NCBI GenBank assembly: GCA_903835655.1
Contig: CAILNT010000086.1
Coordinates: 31,224-95,223, forward strand
Reading direction: 5' to 3'
Origin: an uncultured Pseudomonadota bacterium
GTDB lineage: Bacteria > Pseudomonadota > Gammaproteobacteria > Burkholderiales > Thiobacillaceae
Length of the DNA stretch: 64,000 bases
The notes under the pieces are model-generated. The model was not told the DNA's origin. It saw only the letters and a list, made by a program, of their open reading frames with translations, and ran no database searches. Position 1 is the first letter of the stretch; each line of letters begins with the position of its first letter. The position numbers were made by a program, and so were the translations under genes. Positions 1-7,878 of this stretch are shown here, one piece after another.

Positions 1-619
1 GCTGGAAGGCCTCCAGCGCATCGAGGTAGGCGTCCATGCGCACGGGTGTCATGGCGAAGGCGTTGAGCACCAACTGGTTGATGAGGCGGTCGCGCACGGT
101 CTTGACCCAGTCGGTCTTGTTCAGCTCGACCGGCGCGCCCCAGAGATAGGCCTCCGGATCGCCCACTTCCACCCCCCACCAGCGCCGTGCCCGCATCCGC
201 CCGGCCGCGTCGGAAGCCTGGCGCTCCCGGCCGAAGTGAAATATCAGTGGGGAGCCGCTGGAGCCGCCGGTGTTGTACCGGTATGCCCCGCCCGGCACGT
301 CCATCCATACGAGTTCCTCGCGGTGGGCGGCGGCGTCGCGCTTGTCCATGCGAGGCAGGCGGCGGAGATCGGACAGGCTGGACAGGCCCTCCGCAGACAA
401 GCCGGCGGCTTCCAGCCTTTGCCTATGCCAGGAACTATGCGCATGAGCGACCCGGAACAATCGGCGCAGTTTCTCCAGTTGCAGGGCCTCGACTTCCGTG
501 CGGGACAGCCACTGGCTCTGCTCCAGTTCGGCCAGATAGGCGAAGGTCGGCCGCTTGAACACCCGCTCCTGCAAGGGATAGATGACCCGACGGGCAAGGA
601 GGGCGGGGATTTTCAGCAT
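1..619 (-). CDS. CapK/PaaK-like adenylate-forming protein (3' end off window)
   Basis: Reading the minus strand from an ATG at 619 gives an open frame of 206 codons that leaves the window still open. It begins MLKIPALLARRVIYPLQ and carries the glycine/serine-rich AMP-binding loop GGSSGSP near residue 120, followed by a WWGVEVGD stretch typical of the capsule-locus CapK branch of the phenylacetate-CoA ligase family. Family members activate an acid as an adenylate; in polysaccharide loci the substrate is unknown. The ATG overlaps the end of the upstream glycosyltransferase by 7 nt, so it is the most distal visible gene of the XrtA exopolysaccharide operon. Only the N-terminal half is visible, so the catalytic lysine cannot be checked. 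Confidence 0.8.
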   Translation of the reverse strand, partial: MLKIPALLARRVIYPLQERVFKRPTFAYLAELEQSQWLSRTEVEALQLEKLRRLFRVAHAHSSWHRQRLEAAGLSAEGLSSLSDLRRLPRMDKRDAAAHREELVWMDVPGGAYRYNTGGSSGSPLIFHFGRERQASDAAGRMRARRWWGVEVGDPEAYLWGAPVELNKTDWVKTVRDRLINQLVLNAFAMTPVRMDAYLDALEAFQ

Positions 620-1902
620 TGTGCGGCCTTTCTCCCCTCACTCGTGGGCGGGAGTGAGGCCAAGGGGGGGGCGACGTTTTCCAGCGGCGTGCCTGCGTGC
701 AGCGCCGCGAACTCCGCGAGCAGGACCTTCACGCGCACGTCCCAAGCGTTTTCCGCGGCGTAAGCGAGGATGGCCTGGGCCGGCCAGTCGCGGTTCAGTG
801 CTGCGCGCAGGGCATCGGTCAGTGCGGCCCGGTCGCCGAAAGGTACGATCGTCCCCAATTCAGGGCGACATACCACTTCGCGGTTGCCGCCGACATCAGT
901 GGCGACCACCGGCAGGCCGCAGGCCATCGCCTCGAGAAAGACGTTGGCCCAGCCCTCGTTGCTCGTAGCCAGCACGAACACGTCGGCCGCCGAGAGCGGC
1001 CACTTCAATTCGTCGGGAGGCAGCGCGCCGAGGAAATGCACCCGTTGTTCCAGGCCGGCGGCGGCGACCTGGGCGCGCAGCGCCGCCGCCATGTCGCCCT
1101 CGGGATTGACGCCGCCGACGATCAGGTAATGTAGATTCGGTTCGGCTTTGAGCAATTCCGGCAGGCACTCGATCACCCGGTGAAAACCCTTGCGCTCCAC
1201 CAGCGCGCCCACCGACACCAACACACGGGCATCGTCCGGCAAGCCGAAGCGCCGCCTCGCCGCCTCGCGCGCCACCGCTTGGAAGCGTTCCAGGTCGATG
1301 CCATTGCCGATCACCCGGCCCTTTTCCGCTGGCAGCCCCAGGCTGATCGCCAGCTGCCGCAGCGAATCGGAGACCGCGAACACCCGGTCCGCGCGCGCCA
1401 GCGCCTGGATGACGAGGGGGCGCAGCAGAGGATTGCGGCTATGCGGCACTTCGGTGCCACGCAGGGTGATGCTGACCGGCAGGCCCAGCCAGCGCCCCAG
1501 CAGGGTGGCGGCGTAGCCGTCCGGGTAGGCGAAGTGGGCGTCGATCAGGTTGCAACCCTGGCGCTTCAGGCGCCACAGCAGGGGCAGGCAGGCGAGCGCC
1601 ATCATGTAGCCATCGAGCCGCCGCAGCAGGCCGGGTAGGGCGAAAAACCGGGGAAAGCGGATTTCGATGCCGTTTTGCGTTTCCAGGTGTGCCGGCTGAG
1701 GCCGGTAGTCGGGGCGCCACCGCCGGATCAACCCTTGCCCGGGAAACCAGGCGCGCGGCGAGACCACGACCAGGGGCAGATGCCGGCCGACGCGGAACAT
1801 GCGCTCGCGGATGAACAGCCCGGCCTGCGGCTGAGCGGCGCTGGGAAACAGGCTGGAAAAAACGATGAGGCGGGGGCCAACCATCACTTCCGCGGGAATC
1901 AC
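613..1902 (-). CDS. Glycosyltransferase family 4 (XrtA locus)
   Basis: A GT-B glycosyltransferase of about 430 residues that probably adds a sugar from a nucleotide donor to the growing exopolysaccharide at the cytoplasmic face. The N-terminal half opens with GPRLIVFSSLFPS. The C-terminal Rossmann domain has the family 4 signature SNEGWANVFLEAMACGLP with the E-x7-E acidic pair, then VVATDVGG. I chose the GTG at 1902 because it overlaps the stop of the upstream gene by 4 nt and has GGAGAG a few bases before it; an ATG at 1884 is the alternative. The last 15 or so residues (near 632-668) come from a GC-rich palindrome of the dispersed repeat type seen elsewhere in this window. Confidence 0.85.
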   Translation of the reverse strand: MIPAEVMVGPRLIVFSSLFPSAAQPQAGLFIRERMFRVGRHLPLVVVSPRAWFPGQGLIRRWRPDYRPQPAHLETQNGIEIRFPRFFALPGLLRRLDGYMMALACLPLLWRLKRQGCNLIDAHFAYPDGYAATLLGRWLGLPVSITLRGTEVPHSRNPLLRPLVIQALARADRVFAVSDSLRQLAISLGLPAEKGRVIGNGIDLERFQAVAREAARRRFGLPDDARVLVSVGALVERKGFHRVIECLPELLKAEPNLHYLIVGGVNPEGDMAAALRAQVAAAGLEQRVHFLGALPPDELKWPLSAADVFVLATSNEGWANVFLEAMACGLPVVATDVGGNREVVCRPELGTIVPFGDRAALTDALRAALNRDWPAQAILAYAAENAWDVRVKVLLAEFAALHAGTPLENVAPPLASLPPTSEGRKAAQC

Positions 1903-3116
1903 AGGGCTCTCCCCAGAGCGCGGCCGTAGATGGCGCGATAATTGGCGATGCTCTGCGTCCAGTTGCGCTCGCTCTCCACGAAGCGGCGGCCGTGGGCGCG
2001 CAGGGACGCGCCACCGTCCGCCAGGTTCAATGTGGCGATGGCCTTGGCGGCGAGATCGGTGGCGTCGCCAGCACGGAACAACACCCCGGTGACGCCATCT
2101 TCGATCAGCTCCCTGTGCCCGCCCACGTCCGATGCGATCAACAAACGCCCCTGCGCCATCGCTTCCAAGGGCTTCAGGGGCGTGACCAGATCGGTCAGAC
2201 GCATGCCATGGCGCGGATAGGCCAGCAGATCGACCAGGTCGTAGTAGCGGTTCACCTCGGCGTGCGGCACGCGGCCGACGAACACCACCTTGTCGGCCAG
2301 ATCCAGCGCGGCCACCTGGGCCTTGAGATTGGCCTCCTGTGGCCCGCCGCCGACCAACAGCAATTTCACGTCGGGTGCTTGCGCCAGCACCAGGGGCAAA
2401 GCCTGGATCAGCAGATCCAGGCCTTCGTAGGCATAGTAGGAACCGAGAAAACCGATCACCCGGCTGGCATCCAGTCCCAGTTTGGTTTTCAGCGCAGGAT
2501 CGGGCTCGCCCCCCAGGCTGAACCGCTCGATGTCCACGGCATTGGGGACGACGCCGATCTTGTCCTGCGGAACGCCGCGCGCGATCAGGTCGCCACGCAG
2601 ACCGCCGCAGATGGTGACGACCTGGTCCGCCTGGTGCACTGCGCGGGATTCCATGGCGCGCGTGAGACGGTAGCGCAGGCCCCACTCGGACTGGGTGCCA
2701 TGGTCCACCGCGGCATCCTCCCAGAAGGCGCGAATCTCGTAGACGACGGGGATGCCCAGTCGGCGGCCGACATGGAGGGCCGGATAGGCATTGAGCACGG
2801 GAGAGTGCGCGTGCAGCAGGTCGGGTTTGAGCCTGGTGCAGAGTTCCAGGAGGCGGCGCTCGCTGGCCTGCATGAAGGCCCACTGATTGAACAGCGGCAG
2901 GCGGCTAGCCGGCCCGCCGGGCAAGGGGGTGCGAAAGAAGCGCAGGCCATCCGCGATCTCTTCCAATTGCCCCACCTGGCCCTGCTTCGGGCTGGTCAGG
3001 TGATGGGTTTCCCAGCCCAGCCTGGCCTGCCCGCGCAGGATGTTGGCGCTGCGAAAGGTATAGCCGGAGTGCAGCGGCAGGGAGTGGTCGAAGAGGTGGA
3101 GGATACGCAGTGTCAT
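1899..3116 (-). CDS. XrtA-associated glycosyltransferase, Daro_2409 family
   Basis: A 405-residue family 4 glycosyltransferase. The start MTLRILHLFDHSLPLHSGYT, followed by SANILRGQARLGWETHHLTSPKQG, is the characteristic N-terminus of the exosortase A-associated Daro_2409 family (TIGR04063-type). The C-terminal donor-binding part has the PLKPLEAMAQGRLL segment and DVGGHREL. It acts in the cytoplasm on exopolysaccharide repeat-unit assembly. Its neighbours are an XrtA-type amidotransferase upstream and another family 4 enzyme downstream that overlaps it by 4 nt. The 97-nt gap upstream holds a palindromic dispersed repeat. Confidence 0.9.
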   Translation of the reverse strand: MTLRILHLFDHSLPLHSGYTFRSANILRGQARLGWETHHLTSPKQGQVGQLEEIADGLRFFRTPLPGGPASRLPLFNQWAFMQASERRLLELCTRLKPDLLHAHSPVLNAYPALHVGRRLGIPVVYEIRAFWEDAAVDHGTQSEWGLRYRLTRAMESRAVHQADQVVTICGGLRGDLIARGVPQDKIGVVPNAVDIERFSLGGEPDPALKTKLGLDASRVIGFLGSYYAYEGLDLLIQALPLVLAQAPDVKLLLVGGGPQEANLKAQVAALDLADKVVFVGRVPHAEVNRYYDLVDLLAYPRHGMRLTDLVTPLKPLEAMAQGRLLIASDVGGHRELIEDGVTGVLFRAGDATDLAAKAIATLNLADGGASLRAHGRRFVESERNWTQSIANYRAIYGRALGRAL

Positions 3117-3132
3117 GGCGGAATTTGTGTAT

Positions 3133-3208
3133 CAGTCGCGTTAGCGACGCATGATGTCCCCCTCTCCCAGGGACGGGAGAGGGGTTGGGGGTGAGGGAAA
3201 ACGGGCAT
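3133..3208. repeat. Dispersed palindromic repeat, copy A
   Basis: This intergenic copy has a perfect 10-bp stem, CCCCTCTCCC (3159-3168) pairing with GGGAGAGGGG (3175-3184), flanked by TTGGGGGTGAGGG and a GTCGC...GCGAC side palindrome. On the opposite strand it matches 20122-20195 over about 65 bp, from CATGCCCGTTT through CCCTCACCCCCAACCCC to the TGCGTCGCT tail. It lies between two genes of the XrtA operon and could fold in the transcript. Confidence 0.75.
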
Positions 3209-3213
3209 GGCGC

Positions 3214-5139
3214 TCATGCTTTCACCCTGAGTGGTCTCGTCGCCATGTCCGTTTCCTGGTTGCGCAGAAAGGCCTCGAACATCAGCAGGGCCCAGAGCGG
3301 CGAGCTGTAGTCGCGCACCCCGCGTGCATGTTCGTCCGCCATGCGTGTGAGGTAGGCCATGTCGAACAGGCCGGAGTCGGCCATGCGCTGCGATCGCAGG
3401 GCGACGTGGAGCTTTTCCTTGAGTGGGCCGCGGAACCACTCGGCCAGCGGGATGGAGAAGCCCATCTTGCGTCGGTAGAGAATGTCGTTCGGCAGGTAGG
3501 GTTCCAGCGCCCGCTTCAGCATGAATTTCCCCTCGCTGCCGCGCAACTTGAAATCCACCGGCAGTCCGGAGACCCATTCCACCAGTTTGTGATCGAGGAA
3601 GGGCACGCGTACTTCCAGTGCGTGAGCCATGCTGGCGCGGTCGACCTTGGTGAGGATGTCACCCGCCAGATAGGTCTTCATGTCCAGATATTGAACCTGG
3701 GAGACCATGTCTCGCCCCGGGTTCTTTGCATGGTGGCGGCGCAACACCTCCACCGCGGAATAGCCGTTCAGGCGGTGCTTGAATTCGCGACTGAACACCC
3801 GAGCCCGCAGGCCATCGCCCATCACCGAGACACCGTGGAAATAGCCTTCCACGGTATCGCGCGCCATCGCTTCGAAGGTGGTCTTGGCGCGCAGCACCTT
3901 GGGTGCCCAATCCGCTTTGGGATACGCGGCCCCGAGAAAACCGAACAGCGGTTTGCGCAGGCCGTAGGGCAGCATCAAACGCATCCGCTCTTCGTAGGAG
4001 TGCCAGCGATAGCGCCGGTAGCCGGCGAAGTTCTCGTCGCCACCGTCGCCCGACAGGGCCACGGTCACGGTCTTGCGCGCCAGCTGGCAGACGCGGTAGG
4101 TCGGCATCGCCGAGGAATCGGCGTAGGGCTCGTCGTAGAGGCGGGCGAGTTCGTCGACCAGGTCGAAGTCGTCGGCCTCCACCCGATTCATGTGGTGGTC
4201 GGTGCGATAACGCAGGGCCACCTGGCGGGCGTATTCCGCCTCGTCGTATTTCGGATCGGAGAAGGCGATCGAGCAGGTCTTCACCGGCGACTCGGTCAGC
4301 CCCGCCATCATCGCCACCACCGCGGAGGAATCGACCCCCCCGGAGAGAAAGGCGCCCAGGGGCACCTCGGCCACCATGCGGATCTTCACCGCCTCGCGCA
4401 AACGCTCGATGAACTCTTCTTCGGCATCCTCCAGGGACAGGGCAAGATGCGGCTGGAAAGGCACGTCCCAGTATTCGCGGGGGGTACCCACGGGCTCGCC
4501 GCGCCGGATCAGGAGGCGGTGACCGGGTGGCAGCTTCAGGGCGGCGCGATAGATGGTGCGCGGCTCCGGCACGTAGCCGTAGGCGAAATACTCTTCCACC
4601 GCCTGATCGTCGATCTCGCGGCGAAATCCCGGCCAGGCGGTGAGGGTCTTGAGTTCCGAGCCGAAGATCAGGAAGCCGTCGTCGCTCAGCGCATAGTGCA
4701 GCGGTTTCACGCCGAGGCGGTCGCGCGCCAGGAACAGCGCTTGTCGGTTCCGGTCCCACAACGCGAAGGCGAACATGCCACGGAAATGGTGGACGCAGTC
4801 TTCGCCCCACTGTTCCCAGGCATGGACGATAGTTTCGGTGTCGGAGCGGGTCTTGAAAATATGGCCGAGGGCGGTCAGTTCCGGAATCAGATCGACGAAA
4901 TTGTAGATTTCGCCGTTGAACACCACCCAGACCGTATCGTCCTCATTGGCCAGGGGTTGCTGGCCGGCGGCGATGTCGATGATGGACAGCCGTCGATGCC
5001 CCAGCCCCAGCCCCGGCTCGATGTGCAAGCCAGCTTCGTCCGGGCCGCGATGCCATTGCATGTCGTTGATGCGGGCGAGTACATCGCGGTTGATGGTTCG
5101 TTGTTCACGCAGGTCGAAGACGCCGGTTATGCCGCACAT
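3214..5139 (-). CDS. XrtA-associated asparagine synthase-like amidotransferase
   Basis: A 641-residue class II glutamine amidotransferase/asparagine synthetase. The ATG at 5139 puts the catalytic cysteine at residue 2 (MCGITGVFD), as the family requires, so longer upstream frames are not used. The N-terminal glutaminase domain (about 1-220, with HRGPDEAG and NGEIYN) is followed by the synthetase domain with the ATP loop SGGVDSSAV and SGDGGDENFAGY. This is the amidotransferase 1 type that travels with exosortase A loci and presumably amidates a sugar acid or peptide-like substituent of the exopolysaccharide; the true acceptor is unknown. It is followed by the Daro_2409-type glycosyltransferase. 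Confidence 0.92.
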   Translation of the reverse strand: MCGITGVFDLREQRTINRDVLARINDMQWHRGPDEAGLHIEPGLGLGHRRLSIIDIAAGQQPLANEDDTVWVVFNGEIYNFVDLIPELTALGHIFKTRSDTETIVHAWEQWGEDCVHHFRGMFAFALWDRNRQALFLARDRLGVKPLHYALSDDGFLIFGSELKTLTAWPGFRREIDDQAVEEYFAYGYVPEPRTIYRAALKLPPGHRLLIRRGEPVGTPREYWDVPFQPHLALSLEDAEEEFIERLREAVKIRMVAEVPLGAFLSGGVDSSAVVAMMAGLTESPVKTCSIAFSDPKYDEAEYARQVALRYRTDHHMNRVEADDFDLVDELARLYDEPYADSSAMPTYRVCQLARKTVTVALSGDGGDENFAGYRRYRWHSYEERMRLMLPYGLRKPLFGFLGAAYPKADWAPKVLRAKTTFEAMARDTVEGYFHGVSVMGDGLRARVFSREFKHRLNGYSAVEVLRRHHAKNPGRDMVSQVQYLDMKTYLAGDILTKVDRASMAHALEVRVPFLDHKLVEWVSGLPVDFKLRGSEGKFMLKRALEPYLPNDILYRRKMGFSIPLAEWFRGPLKEKLHVALRSQRMADSGLFDMAYLTRMADEHARGVRDYSSPLWALLMFEAFLRNQETDMATRPLRVKA

Positions 5140-5181
5140 GTCAGTAGCGAGTAGCGAGTAATGAGTAGCGAGTGGCGAGAG
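5139..5181. repeat. Short tandem repeat of a GTAGCGAGT unit
   Basis: About four imperfect copies of GTAGCGAGT/GTAGCGAGTA lie between and within the end of the glycosyltransferase at 5141-6301 and the start of the amidotransferase. On the minus strand they encode the terminal LATRYSLLATRY residues of that glycosyltransferase, so its C-terminus is repeat-derived. The array is likely prone to slippage. Confidence 0.7.
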
Positions 5182-6301
5182 CGGTTTCATACACGGCCCG
5201 ATAGGCCGCGGCCATGCGCACCAGGGAAAATTCGCGCTCGATGCGCGCCCGTGACGCCGCACCCTCGCGGGCACGACGTTCCGGGTCGACGGCGTAGTCT
5301 AGCAGCGCGCGCGCCAGTGCGGCACCGTCTCCAGGGGAGAACAGCAAGCCGTTGCCGCAGGTCGTCACCAATTCCGGGTTGCCGCCTACCGCGGTGGCGA
5401 TCACCGGCAGGCCGGTGGCCATGGCTTCCAGGATGGTATTGGAGAGACCTTCGCCTAGCGAGGGCAAGACGAATACGTCCAGGGTGCGCAGAAACTCGGC
5501 GGTATCTTCACGGTTACCAGGCAGCCAGGCTTGGGGCGAAAGCCCGGCCCGATCCAGCAGGGCCAGGCACTCGCTGCGCGCGGGACCGTCGCCCGCGATC
5601 ACCAGGCGCAGGCCCTCGGGCCGTTTCGCCTGGCTACAGGCCGCGATGAAGGCGTGTACCAGGGTCGGATAATCCTTCACCGCGACCATGCGGCCGATGC
5701 TGCCGATGACGCAGGTGGCCCCCTGAAAAAAACCGTCCGGGCCGATGCCGGGCCGGACCTCGGCACGAGGATGAAACTTTTCGCCATCGACGCCGTTGTA
5801 GATCCGCGTGAGCCGTGCGGGTGCCACCCCGACCGTGTCGCGTAGCCAGTCGGCCAGGTCGCGGCTGACACAGGTGTAGTGGCGTATCAGGGGGCGGGCG
5901 GCGCGGCGCAGCAGGTTGTACTTCCAGTTGCGCCCTTGCAGATCGAACACGTCGCGGCCGTGTTCGCCATGCAGGCGCGCGGGCACTCCGGCCAGGACGG
6001 CGACGAACTGGGCCTCGATGGCATTGAGGTTGCGGGTGTGGATCAGGTCCGGCCGGAGTTCGCGCAACAAGCGGTGCAGCCGCCAGAGCCAGCCCGGAGA
6101 GTGCCCGGGAGGCTTGTTCAGGTCATGGAAGGCCACGTCGTCGCGCTCGATACGGCCGCGAAATTCGGTGTGGTCGGTCAAACTGATGATGACGTGGCGA
6201 AAACTCTCCCGGGGCAGACGGTTGATCAAGTTGACCAGGCCATTCTCCATGCCGCCGGTGCCGAAGTGGTAGACCACGTGGGCGATCAGGGGGGGCGTCA
6301 T
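5141..6301 (-). CDS. XrtA-associated sugar transferase (Stp2-type, GT4)
   Basis: A 386-residue family 4 glycosyltransferase matching the PEP-CTERM/EpsH1 sugar transferase type 2 (TIGR03088-like). It has the N-terminal VVYHFGTGGMENGLVNLIN, HTRNLNAIEAQ in the acceptor domain, and the donor-site PSLGEGLSNTILEAMATGLP with the E-x7-E pair. The ATG at 6301 has GAGGA seven bases upstream, inside a TGAGGAATCAAGG segment that also forms the end of a dispersed repeat. The C-terminal dozen residues are encoded by a short tandem repeat. It probably adds a sugar of the exopolysaccharide repeat unit at the inner membrane. Confidence 0.9.
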   Translation of the reverse strand: MTPPLIAHVVYHFGTGGMENGLVNLINRLPRESFRHVIISLTDHTEFRGRIERDDVAFHDLNKPPGHSPGWLWRLHRLLRELRPDLIHTRNLNAIEAQFVAVLAGVPARLHGEHGRDVFDLQGRNWKYNLLRRAARPLIRHYTCVSRDLADWLRDTVGVAPARLTRIYNGVDGEKFHPRAEVRPGIGPDGFFQGATCVIGSIGRMVAVKDYPTLVHAFIAACSQAKRPEGLRLVIAGDGPARSECLALLDRAGLSPQAWLPGNREDTAEFLRTLDVFVLPSLGEGLSNTILEAMATGLPVIATAVGGNPELVTTCGNGLLFSPGDGAALARALLDYAVDPERRAREGAASRARIEREFSLVRMAAAYRAVYETALATRYSLLATRY

Positions 6302-6350
6302 CCTTGATTCCTCAGTTGACCGCTCTCTTTCCCCCGTGAGGTCCCATGAA
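6300..6350. repeat. 51-bp repeat shared with the 47.2-kb element
   Basis: Positions 6300-6350 and 47198-47248 are the same in 48 of 51 bases by direct comparison, starting ATCCTTGATTCCTCAGTTGA and running to CCCATGAA. At 47.2 kb this sequence is the left part of an element with inverted ends; here only this one end is present. It fills the gap between xrtA and the next glycosyltransferase and contains that gene's ribosome binding site. Confidence 0.8.
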
Positions 6351-6356
6351 CATGGA

Positions 6357-7868
6357 TCATCGCTGGTCGGCCAGACGTTGGAGGCCGGGTTCCATGTCGG
6401 CCAGGAAGGCGATCAGGCTCTTTTCCGCCTCGTCCTGATGGTCCTGGTAGGGGGCGGCGATAATGAGGGCGGTGCCGTCGTCACGTCCGCCCAACAGGCG
6501 GGTCAGGGTGAGCCGGATCTTGATGAGATAGGGGTTGACCGTGTCCCCGCCCTGCACTCGATTCCACTGCCAGGCGAGGATGCGTTGCCCCTCCCCCGAC
6601 AGGCGCAGCCGGGTTTCGACCACTTCCAGTGGATGGCCGGACACGCTGACGATGCGCCGCGAACTCCCCACGTTCTGCCAGACATCGTGTTCCTCCGGAA
6701 CCATACGGTTTTGGCCGCTGACCAGCTTTTCGCCGCTGCGCTGCCGGGCGTAGTAGGCGGCATAGAGGAGCACGCTCTCCTTGCCTCGGGCATAGTTCGC
6801 CGTCAGCAAGCCATCCATCCCGACCCAGTGCGGCAGCCAGACGGCGAAAGGCCGCGCCTGGGATCGCCAGCCCCCCATGGCCACGGGTGTGGACAGGGCT
6901 GATGCCGTGCGCGCCAGGGGACGCGCATCGAGGACGCCTTCCCATACCGGGAACAGGGCCGCGAGGCCGACGCAGGCGGCTGCCATCAGGGCCGGCGAGC
7001 GTGGGGACAGGGGCGGCGCGCGGGCCGGTTCGGGCACCATATCCTCCCGCCAGGCGAGTCCCACCCAGAACATGGTCAGGGTGACGATGCCGAACCACAC
7101 CCAGCCATAGATGAAGTGGGCCAGGCCGACGGCGTAGTGGTTGCCGACGAAATGACCGATGAGCACGATCATGGTGGCGCGAAAACCGTTGGCGACGATG
7201 GGGATGATCGCCGCGGCCAGGCCGAAGGCCATGCGCTTCCAGAGGGTGCGATAGGTCAGGTAGGCGTAGAGCACCCCCAGGGTGAACGAGGCGATCAGGT
7301 AGCGCATCCCCGAGCAGCCCTCGATCACATTCCACTCCCCGGTCGGGATGGAGAGGAAGGCGCCTTCGCGATAGACCGGGATGCCGATCAGTTGCAAGGC
7401 GGCGACGACAAAATTCGCGGTGAATTCGATGAGCGAGGGAATCAGGAAGGTGCCGTTGGGAACCATCAAGAACAGGAATGCCAGGGGAAAGGCGGCGGCA
7501 CGCACCAGATGCAGGCCGAACAGGGCCCATGTGGCCGCGATCCAGAGCCCGACCAGCGCGTATTGTTCCACCACGTCCGCTCCCGCCAGGCGCGCGATCA
7601 ACCATAGGCAGAGCAGGGGCGCGGCAAGCAGCAGAGCGCGCCAGTCGGGTGAGGCGGGCGTCGCGGCCAGCGCGTGGCGATTTCTCCAGGCCAGCCACAG
7701 CGCCATCGGCAGGATGACATAGCCGTGGGTGAAGGTGTCGTAGTGCTCCCAGATGTGCACCATGGCCGAGAAGGTGGGGTCGAGCAAGGCCGCCAGGCTG
7801 GCCCAGGTCAGAGCGAGGAGGCCCAGTGCCATGAGCCAGTCGCGTTGCGGGGAGGTGGTTGGGTTCAT
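6357..7868 (-). CDS. xrtA: Exosortase A fused to an EpsI domain
   Basis: A 503-residue inner-membrane transpeptidase that, in this family, cleaves PEP-CTERM sorting signals and attaches the protein to a cell-surface component. Residues 1-310 form the multi-pass exosortase domain with the catalytic triad in place: Cys185 in EGCSGMRY, Arg230 in NGFRATM and His251 in AHFIYGW. Residues from about 340 to the end are the EpsI domain (WRSQARPFAVWLP, then LLYAAYYARQ), which is a separate gene in some related loci. The ATG at 7868 has GAGGA at seven-base spacing. It sits inside a long run of exopolysaccharide genes, as expected for the XrtA class. No PEP-CTERM substrate was found in this window. Confidence 0.95.
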   Translation of the reverse strand: MNPTTSPQRDWLMALGLLALTWASLAALLDPTFSAMVHIWEHYDTFTHGYVILPMALWLAWRNRHALAATPASPDWRALLLAAPLLCLWLIARLAGADVVEQYALVGLWIAATWALFGLHLVRAAAFPLAFLFLMVPNGTFLIPSLIEFTANFVVAALQLIGIPVYREGAFLSIPTGEWNVIEGCSGMRYLIASFTLGVLYAYLTYRTLWKRMAFGLAAAIIPIVANGFRATMIVLIGHFVGNHYAVGLAHFIYGWVWFGIVTLTMFWVGLAWREDMVPEPARAPPLSPRSPALMAAACVGLAALFPVWEGVLDARPLARTASALSTPVAMGGWRSQARPFAVWLPHWVGMDGLLTANYARGKESVLLYAAYYARQRSGEKLVSGQNRMVPEEHDVWQNVGSSRRIVSVSGHPLEVVETRLRLSGEGQRILAWQWNRVQGGDTVNPYLIKIRLTLTRLLGGRDDGTALIIAAPYQDHQDEAEKSLIAFLADMEPGLQRLADQR

Positions 7869-7878
7869 CCTTGAATCC

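Noticed and set aside
3151..5154. Long plus-strand open frame of 667 codons
   Set aside because: It is antisense to the asparagine synthase-like gene, is rich in His, Gln and Arg as expected from a GC-rich shadow frame, and has no recognisable motif.
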